Shown here one piece after another: positions 24,289-33,330 of a stretch of DNA of 64,000 nucleotides. Position numbers and translations under genes: made by a program. Under the pieces are notes generated by a model. The model was not told the DNA's origin. It did no database searches and was given only the letters and a program-made list of their open reading frames with translations. Numbering within the stretch: position 1 is the stretch's first letter; each line of letters opens with the position of its first letter. Source of the stretch: Ilyonectria destructans (Eukaryota > Ascomycota > Sordariomycetes > Hypocreales > Nectriaceae); assembly GCA_020740775.1 (NCBI GenBank), contig JAHEWK010000011.1, positions 1,612,001-1,676,000 on the forward strand, read 5' to 3'.

Positions 24289-25444
24289 GTTGACGTGTTT
24301 AGGAAGTTACTGTTGGACTTGAAACAACAACACAAGCTTGGGGAAGTCGAGATCTTGAGGGGTAGGATGGGTGGGGATGTCTTATTACATCGGCCCCTCG
24401 CTCGATAATTCTCGCGCAGATCTCCTGAGGGTGGGCCAATCAATTGAACTATTTGGACCCTCCACAATAAGCGATTATGGTAGTCTATTGTGGATTGACT
24501 GGCCTGACTTAGACCCCGTTCCTTAGCTCATCTAGTCTTTGGCCCAGAATAGGCAGCTTGAAAGGCGTTCAATAAGTCCACAAAATGGTCCTTAAGACCA
24601 AGTACTACTTAGAGGTTAGGTGCGATTACTCATGATGGCAATTTCAGCATGACTTATTATAATTATGCCGTTGGTGAACACGATTCTGTACACCTGAAAT
24701 CGCGGATGTTAAATCGTGTGTGAGTGCATGCAGCGTCAAGCTGACAAATGCTCGCGGGGATGCTGCTCCGCTCTATATCTCCATCCCTGTACTGGACGGG
24801 AATCAGCCGGCGATCCTGGCAGGATATCCCTCGGCAAGCATGAGACGCTACATCTTATTGGGCCTTGGTCGCGCCTTTCCCATTACAAGTAAGCAAAAGG
24901 ACTTGGTAAGTCTGCTAGTCAAAGACGGGTGGGTGGTGGTGCTATGGCGCCCGAAGCGAGACATGGCGGTGAAAACAGACCCCAGATTGACCATATATGT
25001 TCTGCTGGTTGAAACTACCGTGGTGATGGTCTTAGAATCTAGAATGGTTGGTGTCGTGATGAAGCGGCAAGTTGAGGAGTTGGATCCTCCGTTATTGACA
25101 GCATGGGACGAACTTATCCGGGCGTGGGCACGCTCTTCCGCTACAATTAATCCCTGCTGAATTAGACCTGTGACCTTTGTAGAGTTGAAAGCATGGCTTG
25201 ACTTTGGTCTCCGATTGCCTTTGCGATTCTCTTCATATTCGTTCATGATAATCCCCGCCGTTTTGGAGCCCGTCACTATGTAGTTGGGGATAAGCTAATG
25301 CCTGAATAGATCATAATCAAGAGACTGAGGCAGTCGTACTATGGAAAGCGAAATACTAAAATATCTGTAGTACTAAGAGCCCTCTAGCAACATGCAGGAA
25401 GCGTGTCTGGTCTCTTCCACCTTCTCTGATGGAAGTGACCGCAG
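24289..25444. other. Intergenic, no intact gene
   Basis: Frames of about 140 codons exist on both strands at 24720-25276 but show no motif and overlap each other. Judging by the adjacent pseudogene, this may be decayed sequence. Confidence 0.45.
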
Positions 25445-25911
25445 TTATTGCTCAGCAAGCTCCTCCGCCCACTCGAAATCAATGAGTTGTATGTCACCGC
25501 TCTCTCCATGGTCGAGAACATAGTTTTATTGGTTCAAATCATCGTGGACCAACCCTAACTGATGAAACCTTCGGACTAACTCATCGCATGGCAACAGATG
25601 ACCGATATACGGAAAATTCCCATTAGCCTTCCCCATCAAAAACCCCTCACGCGTCCATTTTTAGTTAAATGACCGAGGAGCTCTGGTGCTGTGAGTGATG
25701 CGCTAAGACGCTGGTTCTCGGCGATAATCCAATGAGCCTATGTCTCCCGCTCAAGTCGATGAATATCCCATTCAAAGTAGACGATTTTGGCGACCGCTGG
25801 TCGTCCTTCGTGGAGAAACTCCAAAACCACCGATCGATGCCATTTGGTTTCCTTTAATGATAAGACGTCAATGCGTTGGTGGTACTATGTCAACTTCAGG
25901 TAGTGGATCAT
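25445..25911 (-). pseudogene. Protein-kinase-like (phosphotransferase-fold) pseudogene
   Basis: Reading the minus strand gives a clear kinase-fold remnant broken by at least two stops and one frameshift. Order: W-H-R-S-V-V-L-E-F-L, then R-P-A-V-A-K-I-V-Y-F-E-W-D-I (the Lys region); a TAG at 25740-25738; A-E-N-Q-R-L-S; P-E-L-L-G-H-L-T; a one-base frame change near 25670; R-E-G-F-L-M-G-K-A; L-G-L-V-H-D-D-L-N (catalytic-loop H-x-D..N); a TAA at 25528-25526; then I-Q-L-I-D-F-E-W-A (DF metal-binding motif). Fungal genomes carry many such small kinase-like genes in variable regions. The breaks appear too many for sequencing error. The order is described as seen; no intact protein is implied. Confidence 0.8.
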
Positions 25912-26293
25912 TCGGGAAGGTGGAATTGAGTGAAATCCCATCGTTGTTGCCTCATGTGATCATCTTGGTCCATGATTCACTGCAAAACTGCCTGCCCACA
26001 AAGTGTTCATTTTGAAAACTCGCGAAATGAGTAACGGGCAGGCAGCAACGTCTACTGAATTTCTCAAGTTTTCAAAATCAACTTGGACTTCTCACCATTA
26101 CAACTTCTACACATCGAGTGATCCAGATTAGCGGCCTAAAGACAACACCCACTCCAACACTTACTCCCATTCCCACCCACCCACGGCGTCCAACTTCGCC
26201 GAAAATGTCAGTTCCGTTTCTTATTACTGTGGCAATTACTGACATGAAGTGATCTAGTTTCACCCCCGTTCCTCTTTTCGACCAACGCCCAAC
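25912..26293. other. Intergenic
   Basis: Upstream sequence of the small Cys-rich gene. A C/A-rich leader is visible at 26140-26290. No other gene is seen. Confidence 0.45.
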
Positions 26294-26503
26294 ATGTGCA
26301 TCCAGGTTTACCATCAATACCAGTGTGGCTGCAAGGAGAAGGGAGAATGGAAGCAATGCGATAGATTATACGACCTTGAGTCGAATTTGCGATGCGCATC
26401 AATTGTTTCCCAGGTCTCGGACTCCCGCAACTACTGTCTCAAGCATTCGCCATCGGAGGAAAAAGTGAAAACTGAATACAGGGGTTGTCATCCGCGCCAT
26501 TAG
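26294..26503 (+). CDS. Small cysteine-rich hypothetical protein
   Basis: A 69-aa single-exon frame starts M-C-I-Q-V-Y-H-Q-Y-Q-C-G-C-K and has seven Cys and several His (C2, C11, C13, C22, C34, C48, C65). A C/A-rich leader precedes the ATG, as is common before fungal start codons. There is no signal peptide, so it is not a typical secreted effector. The Cys/His pattern suggests metal binding. I do not recognise a named family. It lies between the kinase-like pseudogene and the inverted-repeat element, in the variable part of the window. It could be a remnant of a longer gene. Confidence 0.5.
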   Translation: MCIQVYHQYQCGCKEKGEWKQCDRLYDLESNLRCASIVSQVSDSRNYCLKHSPSEEKVKTEYRGCHPRH

Positions 26504-26566
26504 ATGGGCGATGTCTGTAATGGAATTTAGCCCAAAGTGGCGAAGGAAGTAAGTAAGACGTGGCAT

Positions 26567-26905
26567 GTTGAAAAGAGTATTGCTATTCGCACACATTCAA
26601 AATTCCAATCGCACACAAGTACAAATTTTCGCACCTAAGTTTAGCGTAAGGTAATATACCTGGCCCGTACGTCTGCCTCAAAGTATCTTATTCTGAGAAA
26701 GTTCCAGTGTACCCTGAAATAAATCGAAAGATAAAATTTAAACAATAAAACTTGGAGAATAAATACTTAGAATAAAGCTTATTCAAATTTCTTAGGTCAA
26801 ACTTACTAATAGGTGTATTGTTGAGACTTCTTGGTGAAATTGGCCTATATACTTCAGTGTACGAATGCATTTTGAGCGTGTGCGAATAGGAATACTCGTT
26901 GAAAA
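26567..26905. mobile_element. MITE-like element (hAT type) with 8 bp target-site duplication
   Basis: A 323-base AT-rich element (26575-26897) is flanked by the direct repeat GTTGAAAA (26567-26574 and 26898-26905). Its ends are inverted repeats: left GAGTATTGCTATTCGCACAC, right (read inward) GAGTATTCCTATTCGCACAC. The match continues to about 27-30 bases with three mismatches. The word TCGCACAC recurs just inside the left end, like subterminal repeats. An 8-base duplication with this end structure is the hallmark of hAT transposons. The interior holds no transposase frame, so this is a non-autonomous copy. Confidence 0.8.
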
Positions 26906-26996
26906 ACCCAGGTCACAACCATGGAGCGCTAATGTGTCGTCTTTGAACTCAAGAGGGATTGAAACAATTGAATCGATGCGATTTGATAATTTCCCT

Positions 26997-28067
26997 TCAA
27001 GTAGTTTCCTTCATCCGTATCAACTTCTGCGCACCGCAGCAGTGCTCCAAATGTTCCAAAAAGTCCACCCTGGATCTTGCCCTTCTAGTCATTCCAAACA
27101 ATATTCGCCCGGGATTGCAGCCTTGAGGCACTGTCCTTAACATTTCACTTGTCGCCGAATATGTGTTGGTGTATTCTTTGAACGTGAATTCACATCCTCT
27201 ACACCAAAGTACGTTTTCAACAATCTCTGGTGTTGGAACGGAGGGAAAATGAATCGTTGCCATGCCGAAGAAGCGGTCATTGGGGACGTTCCCCTGATCT
27301 GGCACAGTTAGAGGGTCCTGGCGGGGAGCACCTGTTGTCGAGCGTTGGAGGAATCTTACTGTGACCCGGGCTAGTCCAGTTTTGTGCGGTTTCACAGTCT
27401 TTGCCATCTCTTCTGCAGAACCGTGTTTCAAAACCCCCAGGTCCCTTGCCATTCTCGCACTCACAAGCTTGTGAGATATTCGTGAGTTCTCCTCGGAAAT
27501 ATCGTAACGGCCAGGGATGGTATGCATCACTGGTAGCTGTCGGAGGTATTTTTGGGAGAGACCGAAGTATCTTGCAGTCTGCCCGGGAGAAATCACTCTC
27601 CATGCCGGATTGATGCACAGGCACTCCCAACAACACCTCTCGCATGTCGGAAGAAAAAGGTAAGTGCCGTACTCTGGACAAGTCGCACAGCGATCAGACC
27701 GGAGGGTATCTTGAAGCTGAGTGACGGAATGGACGCCTAAGAGCTTTGTCTGGCTGAGGGCTACTAATGCTTCCGGCGCCTTGTCGAGTAAGTTTCGATA
27801 TGCGGCGAGAGACTTGACGATCACATTGCCCCGACGGGAAACGCGAGAAACTCGGGAGATGGACTTCAAATCGAGTGCTTGTAGGACGAAGAATAAGAGC
27901 TCGGTAGGTAAAATGTCGAGTTCTCCAACTGATGAGTATTGAGCATCGATTTTAGTATCAAGTGATTCTGGTGGATTTGGGATCGTAATCATTGCTCTGA
28001 GGAGGCTGCGTGGTCGATGTGAGATGAGAGACACATGGTCCTGGAGTTCGAGGCTTTCGTAGGACAT
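26997..28067 (-). CDS. F-box domain protein
   Basis: A single exon of 356 aa. An F-box-like motif starts at about residue 50 (L-D-I-L-P-T-E-L-L-F-F-V-L-Q-A-L-D), followed by S-I-S-R-V-S-R-V-S-R-R. F-box proteins bind Skp1 and present targets to SCF ubiquitin ligases. After it comes a Cys cluster (C-A-T-C-P-E-Y-G, C-E-R-C-C-W-E-C-L-C) likely to bind zinc, common in fungal F-box proteins of unknown target. The C-terminus has C-R-G-C-E-F-T-F and a basic/His tail. An alternative start at an internal Met (M-I-T-I-P-N-P, about 25 residues in) is possible and would keep the whole F-box. The hAT-like element lies just beyond its 3' end. Confidence 0.8.
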   Translation of the reverse strand: MSYESLELQDHVSLISHRPRSLLRAMITIPNPPESLDTKIDAQYSSVGELDILPTELLFFVLQALDLKSISRVSRVSRRGNVIVKSLAAYRNLLDKAPEALVALSQTKLLGVHSVTQLQDTLRSDRCATCPEYGTYLFLPTCERCCWECLCINPAWRVISPGQTARYFGLSQKYLRQLPVMHTIPGRYDISEENSRISHKLVSARMARDLGVLKHGSAEEMAKTVKPHKTGLARVTVRFLQRSTTGAPRQDPLTVPDQGNVPNDRFFGMATIHFPSVPTPEIVENVLWCRGCEFTFKEYTNTYSATSEMLRTVPQGCNPGRILFGMTRRARSRVDFLEHLEHCCGAQKLIRMKETT

Positions 28068-28641
28068 GGCGCGTAATATAGTATGGTCATCTCGCTAGAG
28101 GGTATCTTTAAGATAGTGAATTGTCCAATACCGCACAGATTGATCGTAGTTGTGCTGATCAGGGTGAATGTGTTGGCCGAGTCCGGAACATCGATGTGCA
28201 GGGATGGGCAGACGTCGACACAACGTGGGGACGCGTAAATTATTGAGTTGGTGGCGCTACCACCACACCCCAACCACACCTCAAAAGCTTCGGGCTAGGC
28301 GAATCGTGGAGCTCGGTGACCTGCTTCCTGGAGAGTTTCTTATGCACATCGTGATGCTCGAATAGGCGTACCTGTCGGTAGTTGAATAGGAGTGGTGAAG
28401 GGTGATTGATGCCCGACCGGAGTTGAAGCAGCCGATGGTACTGATAACCCTTTCCCTCTCCAAAACTGGTTGATGTTCATGGATGGCAGAGATGTCGAGA
28501 GACTTGACGAAGCGGCAAAACCCAGGTCATCATGACATTACGGCTATAGCCAGGGATCAACGGCAACTGCAATAAATATTCTTAGCCTTACAATTTTCAA
28601 TATCAACCCAAATCCAGCGAGTCTCTCGTTAGTTAATGCAA
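28068..28641. other. Intergenic between F-box and secreted-protein genes
   Basis: It holds the promoter of the F-box gene and the 3' flank of the secreted-protein gene. Frames of about 60-95 codons lack motifs. Confidence 0.45.
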
Positions 28642-29280
28642 CTAGTATATCCTAATTCCAGGCATAATGTTCCTGTCCCAACCATCCTCAAACTCATAGC
28701 CCATGGCCTCGCCTGATCTCTTTACCATACGTCTCATAGGGCAGTCATCGCTGGTTGTCGTCACAGTCGACGTCGGCGTCTCCAGAGTCGTCGTAACTGC
28801 AGTGATACCGGCGCGCGAACAGGCGCTGTAGTATGCAGCTGCCGACGCGCAGTACGTGGCGTACGACGGGACCATGGTCGGGGTGATAGTGGTAGCAGTG
28901 GCACCTGGTGTGAGCTCAGCGCGGCCAACGACATTGGCATTGAGCGGCTGTCTCTTCACGGGCAGACCGGTGGGAATTCGAACGGCGATAAAGCCAGTAC
29001 CCACGGTTGTGGTCCTAGAAATGCGTTAGAAAATCCTCGCTTGCCCAATGCTTGTTGAAATATGCACTCACACTGTGTACGGACTGACGGTGATGGTGTT
29101 GAAGGCCTTGCAGTCGGCTAGGCGACTGCTCAGCGGAGGATCGACGTCAACGCTGTTGTCGACCCCTTTCTGGCAAATGTCATTTGGGTGACACCGACCG
29201 GCGCGTCTGTCGAGAAAGCCCTCTCCCGCAACGGCGGAGATGCAGACAGCCGGCAGTAAGACGAGGGTGGATAGCTTCAT
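28642..29280 (-). CDS. Secreted protein of unknown function
   Basis: Exons 29280-29072 and 29014-28642 encode 193 aa. Residues 1-19 form a clear signal peptide ending A-V-A-G. The mature N-terminus has C-H-P-N-D-I-C-Q-K-G and a downstream L-A-D-C-K-A-F-N-T, a three-Cys arrangement seen near the N-terminus of several fungal extracellular proteins. A Thr-rich stretch follows (T-T-I-T-P-T, T-S-T-V-T-T-T), likely O-glycosylated. The tail ends M-P-G-I-R-I-Y with no GPI signal or membrane segment. The intron has a GTGAGT donor and a CTAG acceptor and keeps phase. No enzyme motif is visible. It could be an effector, adhesin or wall protein; I cannot choose. Confidence 0.75.
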
Positions 29281-30961
29281 GTTGTTTCAATGGGGGATTG
29301 GCTTGCAACGGAATCGTGGAGCATGATTGCGAAGGGATGAATAACGCTGATGGCGGAACTTATACTCTTTGTATAGTCTCTTTCCATTAAATTGCGATAG
29401 TCTGTCTTAGCTGGGCGGCTTATTTAGCAGGCTTAAATGAGTTAGGATGCCACACTGTTGGTGCAAAGAAGACAATGGCGCACACGCTAGAATTGCCGTC
29501 TTCCGAATCCAGCTGGTATTCCTGCCCCTGCGTACTTAAGTGCTCTGGAAAAGACGCTCTGTCCTTGGTGGGATTGGTACGGTCTTGATCGAGGCGCTGA
29601 GAGATCGCGGGCGCTATTGACTCAGGCCCTTTTAGGGCGTCCGTGGCGTTTGTAGAGCTGTGTTGGTCCTCTAGAGGTATTTACTCAGGCCCTGATTCAC
29701 TACCAGCGATTGACATACCACCTGGCGCAGCATCCATTTCACTACAGACCCCTCGCAGTTAGAAGCTGTAGCGCAACACACCGTGCGGAAGAGATGATTC
29801 GATCTAAACTGTGAAAGCACGCGGATTTCCGTAGTATGAACTACAAGGCTAAATGTCAATTTCGAATACTCTGCTAGATCCTCGAGGTAGTATGTGCGAG
29901 CGTGGTTCCAACCGTGGTCAGAATTCTTTCCTCAAGCGATGCCCAGCGAACCGCGAAGTATCATTCTCGTTGTCGCATGCTGGCTTCAGTCTAATGGAAG
30001 CCTTTGTCCGCGAGACAAATCAGGTTCCTAGCTCCAATTTATCTAACACTTAACATTCCTGGATCAACAATTTCTGTCGGAAATTTTATCATCTCAGGGT
30101 CTCCGGTTTGTGGTGGGTTCCAAAAATAGAAACTGGCAGCTTCGCTGCGAACTCAATTATTAAGGCACTCTTAGGAGTCTGTATCCAATGCACATAATAT
30201 CAATTACTTTTCTCGGGCTGAAATATTCATCGAATCCCTTAAATTGTAAGACTTAAATGCATAACCGCATCAGTTTAATAGGGACGGCTCATATGTGAGT
30301 AGCCCATCTTCTGCAGAGGAACAGCACAAGTCGTAATACTTGGAGGACGTCAGATTCATTGGATATTATGGACATGGGGAACCACTTTATAAGGTCATGA
30401 GAGTTAGCCGAATAGGACTCATCCGAGTGGAGGTGCCGTCATATGCACCAGTTTGGGGCATAATCGCCGAGGATGAAGTCCCGAGTGTAAGACGATCGAT
30501 GATATTATTTGCCGGAAGCGTGCTCTTCTCGGCAGGGCGAGGCGCATCCTAGCTTTATCGCGCACGGTGCTAGGGGTGCCACCGAACAAACCAGGTACAG
30601 TACCCACCAACCCGACCACTCGGCACTTGGAACCCTAGGCGCCACAGGGACTCAATACGAATTTGACATTGCCTAGGAATACAACTGTCCGTATAATACA
30701 ATTTTTTTTATCACCCAGTAGAGCCACGCACAGTAAAGCCGAGGATGCTTTTAAAACGACCCCCCAGAGTCTTGTACATGCGATTGCTCTCGTTGAGGGA
30801 AACATGGATCAAATGATGGTGGGGCTGGCCTGTTGGGAAGATTTGTGGGACCGATCAAGGGGTCCTGCCTGGAGACATCGTACGAAAATGTAGTTGATAG
30901 CTGTGCTCTTGAGCTTTTCACCTCCAATTGTCCCTTCAGTCCGACCACTCGCTTGCCAACC
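29281..30961. other. 1.7 kb intergenic, partly AT-rich
   Basis: No gene or recognisable remnant was found on either strand. The part from 30040 to 30300 is AT-rich. The phrase ACTCAGGCCCT occurs twice (near 29620 and 29685). The last 300 bases form the monooxygenase promoter. Confidence 0.4.
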
Positions 30962-32458
30962 ATGTCCCCAAGCGCCATCGATACGAGCGAACCCGCCGAG
31001 CACCACGACATTCTTGTCCTGGGAGCAGGCATCTCGGGCATCAACGCGGCGCACGTCCTCCGCGAGTCCCTCCCCCACCGCCAATTTGCCGTCCTCGAAG
31101 CTCGACCCATTATCGGTGGAACATGGAGCTTCTTCCGATACCCGGGTTTCCGATCCGACTCGTTCATGACCTCGTTCGGCTTTAAATGGCACATCTGGAA
31201 GCACAGGCACAAGATGGCTTCGGCCACCGAGATCGTCGAGTACCTGGAGGAGGCAGTCGATGCGGCGGGGCTGAGAAACACGATTCGGTTCAACCACAAG
31301 ATGGTCGGGTGCGAGTGGCGGACGGATGAGCAACAATGGCGACTGGATGTGGAAGCCGATGGCGAGCGCAAGCTTATCACTGCAAACTTCGTCATTAACT
31401 GCTTGGGGTACTACTCCTACGACAAGGCATTCCCCACCGTCATTCCCGGGCTGGACAGCTTCCAGGGCGAGATTATCCACCCCCAATGGTGGCCTGAGAA
31501 TCTCGATTACGCCAACAAGCGAATGATCATCGTCGGCTCCGGCGCCACGGCCGTCACCATCGTGCCATCGCTGGCCGAGAAGGCGGGCATGGTGACGATG
31601 CTTCAGCGCAGCCCGTCGTTTGTCGTGTCGCGAGTTACCTCGTCGGGAATTGACGACTTTCTCCGCATGTTCCTCCCGCTGGCTTGGGTCCACTGGTTCG
31701 CCTGGTGGAAGGATACGATACACGAGGTGTTCATAACGCAGTTCCTGCTCACATTCCCAGACGTGGGGAGGTACTTCATCACCAAGATGACCAAGGAAGC
31801 CGTTCCCAAGGACTTGGACGTCGACGTTCACTTCAACCCAAAGTACAATCCCTTTCAGCAGCGCCTATGCATGTGCCCCAATGGAGATTTTTTCAAGGCG
31901 TTGCATCGAGACAACGTTGAGATTGTGACGGATGTGATTGACACGGTGACCAAGGATGGGGTCCAGCTCAAATCTGGGCGCAAGCTCACCGCCGACATCA
32001 TCGTCACTGCTACCGGCCTCTACTTCCAGCTCTTCGGCGGAGTCACGCCTCTGGTCGACGGCCAACCCATCAACGCGGGCTCGCACTACACCTGGCGCGG
32101 ATGCATGCTCGAGTCCCTGCCTAACATGGCCTTTGTCATGGGCTACGTGACGCAGTCGTGGACTCCCGGCGCAGACATCATGACCAAGACAGTGGTGCGG
32201 GTTATGAAGCACATGGAGAGCACGGGCTCGACGAGCGTGATGCCAGTAATGGAGAGCAAGGAGGGCAAGCCAAAGCGGTTGGCTGTCGACGCAACCAGCA
32301 ATTACTTTGTCAAGGCTGCCGACAGGATACCCAAGGTGACGGGCAAGGGCGTTTGGTACGGTCGTACCAACCTAGTGATCGACACGTGGGCATGGATGTT
32401 TGGAAGCATCACGGATGGTTTGCTGTACAGCCAGGCGCAGAGCAAGAAGGACATGTGA
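30962..32458 (+). CDS. Flavin monooxygenase, Baeyer-Villiger type
   Basis: A single exon encodes 498 aa from the ATG at 30962 (M-S-P-S-A-I-D). The frame is open upstream to 30833, but that extension has no conserved features. Two Rossmann motifs are seen: L-G-A-G-I-S-G-I-N-A for FAD and V-G-S-G-A-T-A-V-T for NADPH. Between them lies F-Q-G-E-I-I-H-P-Q-W-W-P, which fits the BVMO fingerprint F-x-G-x3-H-x3-W-P. A later V-T-A-T-G-L motif is also typical. Such enzymes insert one oxygen atom next to a carbonyl, or hydroxylate; the substrate is unknown. There are no membrane segments. It sits 872 bases upstream of, and codirectional with, a cytochrome P450, so a joint role in detoxification or a small metabolite pathway is plausible (inference). 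Confidence 0.9.
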   Translation: MSPSAIDTSEPAEHHDILVLGAGISGINAAHVLRESLPHRQFAVLEARPIIGGTWSFFRYPGFRSDSFMTSFGFKWHIWKHRHKMASATEIVEYLEEAVDAAGLRNTIRFNHKMVGCEWRTDEQQWRLDVEADGERKLITANFVINCLGYYSYDKAFPTVIPGLDSFQGEIIHPQWWPENLDYANKRMIIVGSGATAVTIVPSLAEKAGMVTMLQRSPSFVVSRVTSSGIDDFLRMFLPLAWVHWFAWWKDTIHEVFITQFLLTFPDVGRYFITKMTKEAVPKDLDVDVHFNPKYNPFQQRLCMCPNGDFFKALHRDNVEIVTDVIDTVTKDGVQLKSGRKLTADIIVTATGLYFQLFGGVTPLVDGQPINAGSHYTWRGCMLESLPNMAFVMGYVTQSWTPGADIMTKTVVRVMKHMESTGSTSVMPVMESKEGKPKRLAVDATSNYFVKAADRIPKVTGKGVWYGRTNLVIDTWAWMFGSITDGLLYSQAQSKKDM

Positions 32459-33330
32459 ATAATAGAATACCTGTACATAGCTGTGATATTGCACAGATAC
32501 GGGACGCGTGGGGTACAAGATGGATTACGATTCGTCTCGGCCACCGTTGAAGGTTGGAGACGTGGAATCAGGCATTATTGATGACCGGTCGATCTCTGCT
32601 CCTCCCGAACGCCACCACCAAATTAATTCAATTCAGCGGCAGTGGGTTGGATGGCGGCGATCCACTCGATCTAGACTTGCTTTTTAGAGCCGCTCTGCAA
32701 ACCACCAAAATTGGCTACCGTCCTGCGCATGACCGCCCGGAATGGCACTGATCGGCTTCGCGGCGCTCAAAGCGTTGGAGGTTGCTTCTGAGACAAGAAA
32801 GTTTGCGGGCCACGCCGAGAACCCCGGGGTTGATCGCCTTCCCACACTCGGATGTACACATTACTTTTGGACGAGACCAAAGATACCTGCGAGCAACATC
32901 CCACGCCGTGCAGACTCTCCGAGGTGGCGAGCATGCCTTCTGGGCCTTCATCCTGATGTATGTTGGTCGCCGGGTGACCCCCAGCACATCGTCGGAATGG
33001 GATAAGCTAGCCTCTAATGAGCCTGTTTGTTGGCTCCAGGCTCTTTGTCCTTGGGCAGTTTGCGCCTGAATCCTGGGGCTTTGGCGTCAAGCCATGCCGC
33101 TGCGCGCGTCGATCCTAGTAACTCGACCTGGAAGTCCCGGTTTCTGCGACTCACTGCGGAGGGACTAATAAGGAAGGCCGCTTAATGACGTTTCCCCCAC
33201 ATGGCTGGGAGCATGTTTTTGGGGCGCTGTTCCCTTTCCTGGCCGAACCGTCGACAACTTTACTTCTTGTGAAGATCTCTCCCAGCCTTATTCCGGTGTC
33301 ATCGTTGACTCTTCGGCTGGACGGTTCACC
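32459..33330. other. Intergenic between monooxygenase and P450 genes
   Basis: Promoter region of the P450. No gene is seen; short frames lack motifs. Confidence 0.5.

Noticed and set aside
24720..25276. Overlapping 142-146 codon frames on both strands
   Set aside because: No motifs and mutual overlap. They may be decayed sequence near the kinase-like pseudogene, but nothing identifies them.
30809..31831. 340-codon frame antisense to the monooxygenase
   Set aside because: It mirrors the third-base pattern of the real gene, which has clear Rossmann and BVMO motifs on the plus strand.
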